DNA from: Volutella citrinella
Taxonomy: Eukaryota; Ascomycota; Sordariomycetes; Hypocreales; Nectriaceae
Length of the DNA: 64,000 nt
Direction: 5' to 3'
Assembly (NCBI GenBank): GCA_034401135.1
Contig: JAWZSP010000003.1
Coordinates: forward strand, 3,534,001 to 3,598,000
Shown piece after piece: positions 36,701 to 47,920 of the stretch. Within the stretch, counting starts at the first letter, position 1, and each line of letters opens with the position of its first letter. The notes beneath the pieces were generated by a model. The model ran no database searches, was not told the origin of the DNA, and saw only the letters and a list, made by a program, of their open reading frames with translations. The position numbers and the translations under genes are program-made.

Positions 36701-37158
36701 TTCAAGTTTCATTCACTTGTGTGCGTTGAACATTGACTCCAGTTCGTTTCACGGGTCCAAACATACTTTTTTGATTTTATTTTATTTTTCGTCTTCTCCT
36801 TTCCACATCTTCGCTTTTCTCTTGTCTGGCTACGAGACTCTCCGCAGGCGGTTGGATATCGCTCCCTGTTGTTGCTCCTCAACTCGTACCACACTGCATC
36901 TGCCTTGAACGACAACAATTGTTTCGAACAATTGAATTGCCGGCAACCATGGCTCATGTTGCCAGGTGTCTCGTCGACCTTGACGCAAGTCAATTGGCCT
37001 CCAAGCCAATGCCACCACTCCCCCATGAAGCTGTAGGTGGACCACGAGCCCAATATTTCCCCGCCTTCACAGACAGCATGTTGATCGACGAAACCATTCT
37101 ACTATAGGCCACATCCTCTTCCTGCTCTCCCTCGGCAGAGAAACCCTTTGCCTGGAGG
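36701..37158 (+). promoter_or_regulatory. C/T-rich promoter tract and long leader of Uds1 gene
   Basis: A pyrimidine-rich tract from about 36760 to 36825, with a ctataagc element upstream near 36664. This is the usual fungal arrangement just before transcription start. It leaves a leader of roughly 330 nt before the ATG at 37159, which contains the upstream ORF listed below. Confidence 0.45.
36949..37107 (+). other. Upstream ORF (52 codons) before Uds1
   Basis: An ATG in excellent context (aaccATGg) opens a frame of 52 residues starting MAHVARCLVDLD and ending at TAG 37105-37107, 51 nt before the chosen Uds1 start. The context is stronger than that of the Uds1 ATG. It could be a translational control uORF or a first coding exon: a GT donor occurs at 36966 (GCCAG|GTGTCT). 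It is small enough to be chance. Confidence 0.4.
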
Positions 37159-39253
37159 ATGCAACAGCAACAGCCCGAGCCTCCTCGAAAATACCAGCTT
37201 TTCCCCAAAGAAAAAAAGCTCCCCGTGCTCAACAACAACTCGAAACCCCCGTTAATCGACAGGCCTCACTCAGCAGCATCCAACCGCCCTGATGAGAAGG
37301 TTGCACTCAAATCAGTTACGGGAAGTTTGAAGAAGAAGTTGAGCTCCAACAGCCTTGTTCGCCGTCGAAAGGTCAGCGTCCCTGATCTAGGACCAATGAC
37401 CACGGTCCAGGAAATAGCGATGGACTCTCGTAAGCAACACAACGTAGCAATCTCCGTCTATTTATGTGCCTTCCTAACGACAATCTTAGCAACAATTCCC
37501 GGGAGGCCTGCGGTACACGAGCGCTCTATTAGTGCGCCGGGGAACAAGACCAAACACACATTGGAGGACACTTTCCTCTACGTCTCGAGTGACGACGAGG
37601 AGGAGTACGACACTCCTCTGGAGGAGGTCCCCCTGCCCACTCCCCCCAAGGCCACCGTTCCACCCTCCCCAAAGCAACTCGCACCACTAGTTATCCCGAC
37701 ATCTCGGGTTGCCGCCCCTGAGCACCGCCGGCAGCAATCCCTCAGCCACTTCCCTACACGAAACGATTCTCTGCGAAAGGGACGTAATCACAGCTCTCCG
37801 CGTAGTAGAACTCCGTTCACCCCCAATTCCTCGCTCCCCGACCTCACGTCCCCCAAATCTGCCTCGACCTACGCCACCCAATCAACATCGGTAACATCGG
37901 TACCTACGCCCAGTTCGGCTCCCGCCATGGATTCGAGGACAGCGTCGCCGAAGCCTTGGGACGAGCAAACCACTGCTCCTGTCCCAACCGAGGTCAGTGT
38001 GCCAGTCATCTCGCATCGTCGAGGCGGCTCGGAGCCATTCAATGTGATGGATCGTGGACGCCCGAGAAAAAGATCCGATCCTCGGAGCACCGGTGTCATA
38101 ATCCAAAGGACTGAGTCAAAGAGTCAACCTTCGGTGCCAAAGTACTCTACAAACCTCCCCAAAGGATACACTTTTGCCGAAGCATCGGAGAAGTTGGGTA
38201 GCGATGAACTCGCTTCGCTTAAGGAACAAATACTTGGGCAAGTAGAGAGGTTCGAAATTCTGAAAACCGAAGACGTTGAGTTGCTTTCCAAGGTCCGTAC
38301 AAAACCATCTATGAGAAGTGGTAGCTCGACTAACATTGGGCTAGGAACTACGTCACCTCGACGAAAGGACGGAATTTCTCCGTCGCACTTATACATCTCT
38401 TCGCGCAGGCCGTCGCAATCTTCACTCGAGAATCTGCCAGTATCTGCGATCGCCCCGTACTGCCAAGTTTGGGTACGACTCCATGCTGAGACAGGAGGAA
38501 GCCCTTGCAGAGCTGGATGCGTCAATTGACGACTGGGTCAACAAGCTAGAAAAGTCGGAGAACCGCCGAACTCGTGTCCGGCAGAAGCTGCTGGAACATG
38601 TGGCTGCCGTAAGCGCTCTCCGAACTGAAGTGGCTGTTGGCCCTCTCGAGACCAAGGAGTCTACACCTTCCGCACCGTTGTCTGGAATTGGCAACATCTC
38701 GACACCGCCCCGAAGCCCATCTAAGCAATCAATCTTGCCGGTTCGCTCCAAGAGCGCCTCGCCGTCTCCTCATCGCCCGACTGCTCACGTGCCCAGCACC
38801 ATCCTGGAGCAGCCACTTGTTGAAGACGCCGAGGCGCAGACACTTGTTGCCGTGACCGAGGTGCCCCCATCGCCAAAGCGTGCTGATGTGGAGAGCATCA
38901 GGATCTACGCTGGCGATGATGTTTATGAGCTGCTAGCGGATGTCGAGAATGAGTTCACCAAGATGAGCGATTCCCTCGATGGCCCTCTGACACCCTTTGA
39001 GGATGTCCCAGAGGTCCGCCGAATTGCCCTGCACAGGCAAAGAAGCCGAGAGATGCTTGATGGAACTCATAGAAGCAGCTCAGAGGTCGCCAGCCTCAAG
39101 ACGGGGCATGCGTCGCCTGCCCTGTCTGATTCTTCTGCAATCACCAAGAAGGACACTCTGGCTGTGGAGGATTGCCAGAGGTCTCCCCAAACTCCCATTC
39201 AAGATCCTGCCCAGGATACAATCGTTCTCACACAGGATGTGTATAAGCCTTGA
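37159..39253 (+). CDS. Uds1 (up-regulated during septation) family protein
   Basis: Three exons (37159-37429, 37490-38292, 38345-39253) give 660 residues. The conserved Uds1 region is at about 325-455: EQILGQVERFEILKTEDV, then after the second intron ELRHLDERTEFLRRTYTSL and a helical stretch to VRQKLLEHVAAV, probably coiled coil. Long Ser/Pro-rich disordered flanks carry many possible phosphorylation sites, and an acidic patch SSDDEEEYD follows intron 1. The family is named from a fission yeast gene induced at septation; molecular function is unknown. The N-terminal RKYQLFPKEKK is family-like, supporting the start, but an upstream exon is possible. The second donor is the less common GTCCGT. 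Confidence 0.8.
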
Positions 39254-41653
39254 GCACATCCGTTACTACTCATTTCTCGATCCGATTTTCGCTAGTCCTA
39301 GATGACTATGTAAAACGATTTACGGCCGACCCTAATCTCTCGTTTTGATACCCGCTCTGGATCATCTTTGGATGACGAGCATCTCCCTCTCTCAGCAGGC
39401 ACCATCGCTAGCCTCCGAATGCGTTTCAGCCCCTTTGAGGGTCTCGACGGCCGAACCCGCTATTTCTTTGATATTGTTTGTTACCTTTGTTAGCCAATTC
39501 TGGCCCAGTTTTTCCCCACAGTCACATTCTCATCTGTATCAATACATACTACTGGCCGGTGGCCTTGTCAACATTCCTTTTGCAGCCAAGAGGCCGTGTT
39601 TAATCTATTCCATGTTTTGTACATAATATATATCTACATTAGTGTCTAGTTCACTGTATATTCAGAATCCACTGTGGCATTCAAGGTGCTTACTGGTTCA
39701 TTATCCTTGCGTCGCATTGTCTTAATGGGAGGAATATATTCCACTCTGAATGCACCTTCGGTGAGACTGGACAACTCATGCTTCTGTGACACTGACACTG
39801 TGAATGTTTCGTCGGATCCCTGGCCGATTCGACGTCGATTGGGTTTGGTTTCACCAGTGGCTTTCGTTGGACATGATGTCATTGCGTCCAGAATGCCCTG
39901 GTGGTTGCCATCACGTCGATGATTTCGCAAGGCTATAGCAGGGGCTATTAAGAATGTCCGGGTTCTTGTGCCCAGGTACAGGGATGGGGTATGGGGGCGT
40001 GCGCAGGGGTCTACCAAGAAGGCAGGTTGGATTCCCATGAGCCAGTCGGATCTGGGCACGGGCCGCCAGATTTCCAGTGCGCCATCTCGTCTCAGGAATT
40101 CGGAGAAAGCGATTGATCACCAATGCACACAGTTTCAGGCTAACACTGTGGTTTCCTCAAGAGGGACATGTTTGAAACCAGCAGAATGTTTCGCTGCTTC
40201 ACGTGCCATGACTCTCGCATCGCCATCAACTGCACGGAATAAGAATAAGCAACTTGGAGTAGCTCACGCCACAGCAAAACTAGGCATTGAGACCTGAAAC
40301 GACGCCGACTAGGATGGGCTTAGTCCGGGGGCCACGGCGGCATGGCATGGCGGGAGCGGAGGAGAGAAAAAGAAACGACAAGGGCTCTTCGAAATACCGC
40401 ATCGCGTGGGAACAGACACGGCACCACATGTTTGCCCTGTTGCCTGCTGCCAGGAACATGGTTCTGGGATAGCTGGGGCTCGCGAGGCAAGGTGCCCATC
40501 TCGAGGCTCAAACGAGTTAAACCAAACCAAACCAAACCTGACAATCTGTGCATAACTTCTTTTGGAGCACACGCGGTGCCCATTGCGTCCGTTTTCGGAT
40601 CGTGTTCCAACCTCCTCTGCACCTTGGGGGTCAGTGCCTCGTATGTGACAAGCTGACTGTGTAGCAACGCTCGGATAGGCGAGCGATGAGTGCTACCTCG
40701 TCGAGAGCACTCAGCAAAGGGCCCTCTAAAACCCCTGAGAGGAAAAGAGCCCCCCCGGTCGTCAACTCGGTGAAACTGTGTACCGACACAGAGGATAAGG
40801 ATCGCCGACCTGAGCGGACATGGGCTCCGCCGAGACGCAGTCGATGAGGGCTCCGGCTTGGTCCGAGACGTTTGAGACAGACCGTAGTTGATACTGACAC
40901 TGTTAGTACCCACCGGGGAGGGGTGATGGGGGTTGAGGCTGGCCGTGTAGTCGGGAACACGCGAAGGATTCGCTCTCTAGCCGACGAGGCCAATAACCCA
41001 CCCGCCTCCTGGCTCGTTCGTAGTTCGGGTCCTGGGCGGACGACTCTAGTAGTAAGCAACTCCGCCGCAGCGGAATCCTCAACGGCTTGGTGGCGATGCG
41101 GCCGTTGGGACCCAGGTTCCAGGACGGGCCCTGGCATTTCGACAGGATGGCCCTGCCGGCCTTTCTCGCCTCGTCACCCGGATGCTGGGGGGGGTCTTGC
41201 CCGCCTGGGTCGTAGGTTCCACCAAAGACGCCATCTTGCTTGGCTGGGTTAAAGCCGGCTGCATGGAGTCCTTGTCTCCTCGCCGGGTCTGTGTAGCCGA
41301 AGTCCCCGCCCGCGGATGTCGATAGGACGCGGTGATTACTACGGTGATACCGGGCGGTGGCTGTTAGCGGTGTATATCAGTGTCGTATTATTAGTGACCG
41401 AGGCCGTCAAGGTCCGTCGTCTGGTGTTCTGCTCTGCTATACATGATGTCGACGCTGCTGTGGCTGACAAAGGATCATTAAGTCGCTCCTACTCCGGTCC
41501 CATGTTTGGAGAGACGTTGTTGTCTCTTCCAGTCTCTCTTTTCCCCTTGTCCATCATACACACCCCCATCATATACACCCCGGGCATTTGATTCATCTGT
41601 ATCGTCTTTGTTTCCGTATCCGCCGTTGTCACTTTGTCCTTACGCGGGGTGTT
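39254..41653. other. Intergenic: convergent 3' flanks
   Basis: 2.4 kb between the stops of the Uds1 (+) and PXA-PX (-) genes. Frames such as 39646-40059 minus and 40320-40913 minus are unrecognisable. A short AAACC-type repeat (about 40515-40538) is present. Nothing else seen. Confidence 0.5.
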
Positions 41654-44600
41654 TCAATGGGTAACAATCCTGACGACCTGCAAAAGCAACCCGAAGAGGA
41701 GACCTCTCGCGACCTCTTCGATCTGCAGGCAGTCAAACACCCGGCCAAGCGCCTCGCCGGTCGCGGCCTGCCCCATTACGCCCATTAGCGCCGCGGGGAC
41801 GCCGCTCTGGATGAGAAGCTTTCGTGCCCTGACTCGTAGCTTCTCCTTCTCCTCGTCAGTGGGCTCTGGGGGCCACGCTGCAAGTTCCTGCTCCGTCGGC
41901 ATCATGTTCTCCCGCAGCTTGCGCAGCTGTGTCGCAATACCCGAGTCAGACGAATTTGCATCCAGAACAGACTTTTGAATCAACGACTGCACTGTCAGCA
42001 GAGATGGATTGCCGGGCCGTAGAAGGAAAGACTTGGCCGCCGTCAGGAGCGTACGACGGATGTTCCACGCTGACGAGAGAGTGTACATCTCGTTTATGAT
42101 GGCGAAAAGTAGCTCCACGGCCACACGAGTCTCGGACTCGGACATTTGTGAGAACTGGCGTGCTGGCTTGCCCTGGCCCTTTCTGCCCCCGCCCACTGAT
42201 GGAGGCGGAGTGATGGCCGTCTGTGACCCATTCCTCTGGGCCATGATGCTCTCATTCACTTTGGCGTGCACATCGCCGCCAGTGAGTGACTCGTAGTCAT
42301 CCGTGATCTGATCGGGAGGTGGAGGCAACTTCAGGTTGTCTAGGCTGACCGACGAAGGGGATCGCAGCTGCGCCAGGCTGGGGGCACGGCTGTGCTCCCG
42401 GCTTGGGAGCGCGCTCGCCGACATGGAGCCGGACTCCTTACGCTCCGGTCTGCCCATCCTGAACTCCATGTCGAACTCGCTGAGACGTCGGTCCATGGGT
42501 GGCATCTTCCCAGGCTGCGTCGATATCACCGACGATCGCTGACTGTCCAAGCTGTCTCGCGTTGACCGTGCCGGCGACCTGGAGCTGTCAACTCGAGGCG
42601 GCGTCGAGAGTGATAGACGGCTCGCGCTCGTCGTCAGATCAACCGACTGGCTGGTGTTCTTCCTGCTCAGCCCAGCGATGTTGCCGAATACTCCAGTGAC
42701 TCCTCCCACGAGAGACTTTCCACCTTCCATAGCTCCCTTGGGCGCCGTGGACAACACGTCCAGCATGTTCTTCCCGACAGTCTCCCATCCAAAGCTTTTG
42801 GAGTCGTTGTGCGTATGGCCCTTTGACTTTTCCAAGAACCTCTTCATGCCCTCGCTTTCGGCCAATGTCTGGTACCAGCAGGCATCACGGAGGTAGCGCT
42901 CCATCTCACCCCGCAGTGACTCTCGGGTGTGCAGCTTCCAGTTCGGCAAATCTCTATGGAGCTCAGTAAACGCAGTCGCCCCGGAGATTTGGGCGATGCG
43001 CCGTAGGATCTCGTGCAGAGTCTCAAAGTCCGAGTACCGGCGCACAATCATCCAGCCCGGGTAGTCAGAGACAGAAGGTTCGACTTGAACCCAATAGTCC
43101 CAGTTTGGCTTTGTGCGTATACGGCTTTTATCGCCACCGGAATCATCATGTAGCGTGATTGATGCGTTGTGTAGCGTCAGAGGAGCTTTCCGAGGAGCTT
43201 CGTTCTCCTCCTCTGGCTGACCTGGAGGCACAATTTGATCAAAGCTTGTGAATCTCGTGCCCTCCGAATTCCTGGGAGACGAAGTCGGACTCGAAGTATC
43301 GGTAGGAGACCGTGGCGTCACTGGCGTTGCGGCAATGTCACTTTTAATCGAGAATCCATCTGACGTGGCCGAGGGCCAAGGCTTATCGGGGCTCAAAGCA
43401 CCAGACATGGGTGAGAGCTCTGGAGGAACTGCAAGTCCGCTCCTCTGTTCGCTCTCGGCCCAGGACTTGTTGAGGCTGGGCACAGGCAACTTCTTTGTCG
43501 GGGCAGCGCTCTCGGTGGCACCCTCCCTCGAAGCCTGCTCCTCCGCAATCATATCGTTCATTCGCTTCACCTCTCCCATGGCCTCTTCCATCTCCTCCTC
43601 TGCCTTGCTCAACTTCTTCTTGTGGCCAGAAGCCTCCTTGCGTCGAGCTTCCATCGAGCCTCTGGAGGGCTTCGCGATTCCGACGTTGCCCACATTACCG
43701 TCCAGGTCAAACGTCAAATTTTGTGCAGAATCAGGACCTGTCTGCATTCCAACATCGATAGCTTGGTTGAGATCCGGCTCTCCGGCCTCCAGCAGATACA
43801 CAATCCAGCCGTTGATCCACTCCGCTTTGCTGCATCGAAGGAGAGTCTGTTCTAGAATGGTGTTGGCTAGAATCTCCCTCAGGAAAATGCGAGCCGGGTC
43901 GCAATTGTAGGATTTGCGGTCCAGAAACTCCAACAAGTCTTCCGCAACCATCTTGAACTTGGCAGCCTGCTGTCTCTGGTTCAACAAATTTGCGAGATGG
44001 GACTCTGGATTCGAAGCAAGGTAGTTATAGATGGCATCAGGGGCTGACATGTTGCTATCTGGCGGTAGTTCGGCAAAAGCAGCCGCAAGCTCCGACATGA
44101 AGACAATGATGATGGATGAAGAGTTGGTGAGAAGGTCCAAAAAGGCGTCGGCCGGTCGTTTCCGGCTTAGGTGGTTGGACACACTGAGGAGATACGTCGA
44201 CAGAGTCCTCCTAACGGCAAGCGGAAAGGAGTGATCCGAGGGGATGATGGGGCTGTACCACCACTTAATATAGTCGCGAATCACGGCGTCGATGAGCCCT
44301 CCTAGCGCTTCTCGCGTCTCTGGACGAAAGTCGTCAAAACCCCGGAGGGCAGTATCCTCATCGTCACTGCTATCGTCCAACTTGTCTTCAACTTTCCTCT
44401 TGGTGGACTCGGACAAGATTCTTTCGAGAATGTCCACGCCCTTCTCGCCATGGATGACACGGGTGACCTCTGGGTTTCGTTGCTCCCAAGCGATAAACCC
44501 TACAACACCGCCGAATGCGCCAATGAGAACAAGCCCCACGCGGCCAAGAAGAACGTATGTAACGGCAGCAAAGCCCACGGCGATGCTCGCTAGGGAGTTG

Positions 44601-44875
44601 GGGCTCGCAGTGGCCAAGAACTGAAGAAGTTTCGTCACGAGAGACTCGTTTAGGTTCGATGTGGGAGCGTTTGCGTCGGCGGCAAGTGTCGATTGATGGC
44701 TAGAGAGCTCGCCAGGTGTCTCGGGCTGGCTGTCGGCAAGCTTTTCGGGGTGTGGTTGGTCCAAGGGCGAAGGAGAGGGCGATGGTGAAGGGCTCGTGGC
44801 TTGGGGTCTGGCCGTTGGCGGATGCGTCGGAGCTGCGCCAGACTGCGGCGCATCGCGATCAGCCGTTGAAGCCAT
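41654..44875 (-). CDS. Membrane PXA-PX-nexin C protein (Mdm1/SNX13-like)
   Basis: An intronless gene of 1073 residues. After a Pro/Ser-rich disordered start, a hydrophobic hairpin spans about 92-130 (AVTYVLLGRVGLVLIGAFGG), as in the N-terminal ER anchor of Mdm1/SNX13/SNX14 proteins. A PXA domain follows (about 180-370). The PX domain is at about 585-690, with the phosphoinositide-binding RRYSDF motif near 617. A nexin C-terminal domain occupies about 920-1073. I see no RGS domain between PXA and PX, only disordered Ser/Pro/Glu-rich sequence. Known family role: tethers at ER-vacuole/lysosome or lipid-droplet contacts with lipid exchange. Which yeast protein (Mdm1 or Nvj3) is closer cannot be settled here. 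Confidence 0.88.
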   Translation of the reverse strand: MASTADRDAPQSGAAPTHPPTARPQATSPSPSPSPSPLDQPHPEKLADSQPETPGELSSHQSTLAADANAPTSNLNESLVTKLLQFLATASPNSLASIAVGFAAVTYVLLGRVGLVLIGAFGGVVGFIAWEQRNPEVTRVIHGEKGVDILERILSESTKRKVEDKLDDSSDDEDTALRGFDDFRPETREALGGLIDAVIRDYIKWWYSPIIPSDHSFPLAVRRTLSTYLLSVSNHLSRKRPADAFLDLLTNSSSIIIVFMSELAAAFAELPPDSNMSAPDAIYNYLASNPESHLANLLNQRQQAAKFKMVAEDLLEFLDRKSYNCDPARIFLREILANTILEQTLLRCSKAEWINGWIVYLLEAGEPDLNQAIDVGMQTGPDSAQNLTFDLDGNVGNVGIAKPSRGSMEARRKEASGHKKKLSKAEEEMEEAMGEVKRMNDMIAEEQASREGATESAAPTKKLPVPSLNKSWAESEQRSGLAVPPELSPMSGALSPDKPWPSATSDGFSIKSDIAATPVTPRSPTDTSSPTSSPRNSEGTRFTSFDQIVPPGQPEEENEAPRKAPLTLHNASITLHDDSGGDKSRIRTKPNWDYWVQVEPSVSDYPGWMIVRRYSDFETLHEILRRIAQISGATAFTELHRDLPNWKLHTRESLRGEMERYLRDACWYQTLAESEGMKRFLEKSKGHTHNDSKSFGWETVGKNMLDVLSTAPKGAMEGGKSLVGGVTGVFGNIAGLSRKNTSQSVDLTTSASRLSLSTPPRVDSSRSPARSTRDSLDSQRSSVISTQPGKMPPMDRRLSEFDMEFRMGRPERKESGSMSASALPSREHSRAPSLAQLRSPSSVSLDNLKLPPPPDQITDDYESLTGGDVHAKVNESIMAQRNGSQTAITPPPSVGGGRKGQGKPARQFSQMSESETRVAVELLFAIINEMYTLSSAWNIRRTLLTAAKSFLLRPGNPSLLTVQSLIQKSVLDANSSDSGIATQLRKLRENMMPTEQELAAWPPEPTDEEKEKLRVRARKLLIQSGVPAALMGVMGQAATGEALGRVFDCLQIEEVARGLLFGLLLQVVRIVTH

Positions 44876-46293
44876 TGGAGGCGGGCGCGTAGTTTATAGC
44901 AGGGCCTATGCGCAGCCGAGGTTGGTGTTGTAGCTCTCCTTGCGTGAGCAGCCGTAGCAGTTCCGTCGCCGAATCTTGCTAACCATGAGGCAGAGAATGT
45001 GGAAGTCGCTTCGTTCGAAACGGGCGAGGGGAGGATGCCACCAATCCTTGGGCGTGGGCGGGTTCAAACGGCGTGTCAAGCTGGAACGTTGAATGTCGTG
45101 CGCAACGGCCTGTGGAGGGCTGTGGTTTCAAAATGCCCGTGCCATCAAAGGGTTGGATTGGTGGTAAAGATGTTGAGCTGGCGAGACCGAACAATTGATG
45201 TTTCTGCTCCTTCAGGGGCCAGAACCCATCAGCGGGCTCCTTAGGGTGGCCCGGCCGCGTCAACCATTGGCGGCGGCGCTCCCAGGCACTAAAAACGGCA
45301 ACATGGGGGATGGCTAGCCCTGTCCCGGCGCGCTAGCCCCGCCAGCGCAGCCCGCTCCTGCTGCCAGCCAGCCCACCAACCCGCCAAACAAACCCGCCAA
45401 GCATTGAACGATCGATGCACTTGACCACAAGCACGAATGTATGATGTCGAACTTTCTCTCAATGACGGTATTTACTTCGACTTTTTTTTCGAGCTGTGCC
45501 AACCGCAGCTCTCTCTGATAGGTCACCTTAGAGCAGCCAGCGTTGGTCCAGGGGCAATTGATTTGCTGGCAAGCATACCTCGGATTCCTTCCCTGGTAAT
45601 CAATTGTGGGCTCCATTTTAATTGCCAAATGCATCATTTACGAACAGTGCAGGGGGTCTGATAGTCAAGCCACCAAGCTTCCCACCATGTTGGTCCAGAA
45701 GCGTTGAGCGCTACAGACGAACCCATAGCCCCTACTACTCCCTTTAAAAGTTAAAGCCTGCGACCTCTGTAGGGCTTAGCGGTAGTTGCAGTCCAGCACC
45801 GGCTTCGTCGCCCCTCCTGGCACGATCCCGGCCAGCGACAGAGGAGGCATCTATTATCATTGCTGCTCTCTGATTGCTCAGGCTGCTTTCGGCCATGTGT
45901 CCACTTATCACCCGTTCTGGTCCATTTCAGGCTCAGATTCAAACGAAATCCAGCTCTGATATAACGAAAGCATTGTTGAGGCAATCACGGCTTTTGAGAT
46001 CGAGTAATTAGTGATATCACTGCTATTGCATGGTAGTAAGGGCCATACCTTCTGCTCATTGAACAGTTGGCAGCCAAGTTCTGGGCACGGATCATTTGCG
46101 TTGAAATGGAGGTCACGTGCTCTGGCGTCCCGACACGCCAAACGCGACCCAACCGCGTCGCTGGTTCCAGCAGAAAGTCACTGAGCATCAGCAACGAGAC
46201 ATTTCAATCGGTGACCTCGCCTGGATCGCTATTGCCAGCGTGGGACCTTTTAAACTACACCTGATAAAAGATAACCGGACAAATTTGGCGACC
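44876..46293. other. Intergenic: divergent promoters of PXA-PX and SUB1
   Basis: 1.4 kb head-to-head. A CCAAT box in the minus orientation lies at 45264-45270. No convincing gene inside. Confidence 0.5.
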
Positions 46294-46863
46294 ATGTCCA
46301 GGAAGCGAAATGCAAGCTTCGATACGGATTCTGATGCTGTCGATACCGCGATAGCCCCCAAAGCGGCGAAGCGGGCGAAGAGTGCGTCCAAAGCTAGTGG
46401 GCCTGATGGCAAAGATGACGACGGAAATCCTTTCTGGGATGTGAGTTGAGCGCATATATGGCTCTTCCCGCCGAGTCGCTAAACAAGCAATTGCAGCTGT
46501 CGAACAAGCGCCGTGTAGGTGTGTCGCAGTTCAAGAAGATGAGCTTCGTGAATATTCGCGAATTCTATGAAAAGGACGGCAAGACCCTGCCTGGGAAGAA
46601 GGTAAATAGAAAGACCTCTGTTGCTGGCTCAGTCCGTTGACGGCGATATGTAGGGCATCTCCCTGTCCGTCGACCAATACACTGCTCTCCTCAAGGCACT
46701 TCCTGGCATTAACGCCGCCTTGCGCGAGCTAGGTCATACCGTTGATGACGCAGCCGAGGCCACGAGTTCTGAGCTCGTCCCCGTCTCCCAGCCCAAGAAG
46801 GACAAGTCGAGGTCTAACAAGGCCAATATTGATGCGACGAGCGACGAAGAGGAAGAGGATTAA
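46294..46863 (+). CDS. SUB1: PC4/Sub1 transcriptional coactivator
   Basis: Three exons (46294-46440, 46497-46601, 46654-46863) give 153 residues. The PC4 ssDNA-binding domain covers about 46-115: [33 protein letters not shown], then [17 protein letters not shown] after intron 2. It is flanked by a Lys/Ala/Ser-rich N-terminus and a highly acidic tail ending DEEEED, both typical of Sub1. Known role: nuclear coactivator and ssDNA-binding protein acting with RNA polymerase II, and in stress and DNA repair. Both introns are phase 0 and fall at domain edges. The ATG context is accATGt and the upstream frame closes. Confidence 0.93.
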
Positions 46864-47920
46864 GCTACACAAAAGAAAGGTCCGGCGCATATGGCACTTA
46901 GCCACTGGGTTATGTAGGAGTTACAGGTTCATTTCCAGGTGGAAGGGGTTGTTCATCAATAGTCATGAAACGAGGGCTTTGCGTAGCCTCCATACTGGAA
47001 TCTTTGCGGTAGCACCAATAATTGTCGCTTTGTCATTCAATGACCGGGTCAACATGCATGTGATATTGCGTGCGGATATGCCACGAGGAGAGGAAGGCGC
47101 AGCATCAGCGAACACCCAATTGCGCTTGAATCCATCTGAGAATCATGAACACGGTCAGGAATTTCCACTACGCTACGTAATGCCCAAAGCGGTCGTCACC
47201 CAGCCCAGCAGAGGCCCGCATACCACGTCAGCCCATGTCTGGGCCCTGTAGAGGATGTGCGGGGGCCGTGTGTCGCGCGCACTGTCTTAGACCTAGACAT
47301 ACAGTACTTACCTCCCGCGCCGAGTATCCAACGCTGTGGAGGCTCGAGTTATCCCTTGAACATGTTGGTAAATGCGCCTCAACCATTGCCTCTGCTAGAC
47401 GTGTATAGGCACCTCTGCGCCGACTCTTGACTTGGTGACTCTTGCGCCAAGAGCAACATCAGAGGAGCAGCCCGATATCCCGAAGCGGGTGGCTCTGGTG
47501 CCCGCTAGCGCTTCAAGGGCCCCATATTACGGGGATCGCCAAGCACCAACTCCTATCATTATTACTGACTGACTTGTCCTCTCTGGCAATCGCTTCAACC
47601 TGCCACCCTCAGTGAAGCGAAAAGACATTGGCCGGCCTCTTCATGACATTCCTTTCTCGACACTCATTGCTCAAGTAATTTTTCTTGCATCTCTCGCCGA
47701 CTACGCTGCTTGCTCTGCACCCTGCCTCGTCTGTCTGGTGGCAAGGCCGCTCACATCAACATTGAAGACTTTGGGCTACCCACATCTTCAAAACGAAGTC
47801 TAAACTGGCAGTGCTAAGTGCGCCACCTTACAACATTCATCAACACTACGTCTCGCTTGTTTCTCTCGATTTGTGCAATTTGCGGCCTTCGAGTCCCCCG
47901 CATCACAAGTCATCATCGCC
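46864..47920. other. Intergenic: SUB1 3' flank and transporter promoter
   Basis: About 1.06 kb. The frame of 169 codons at 46742-47251 overlaps the last SUB1 exon in another frame and is a shadow beyond it. Nothing recognisable. Confidence 0.5.

Noticed and set aside
39646..40059. 137-codon minus-strand ORF downstream of Uds1
   Set aside because: Overlaps the probable Uds1 3' UTR and resembles nothing I know.
40515..40538. AAACC repeats as an interstitial telomere-like tract
   Set aside because: Only about four imperfect units and not the fungal TTAGGG repeat.
40320..40913. 197-codon minus-strand ORF
   Set aside because: No domain, lies between two convergent 3' ends, codon pattern unlike real genes here.
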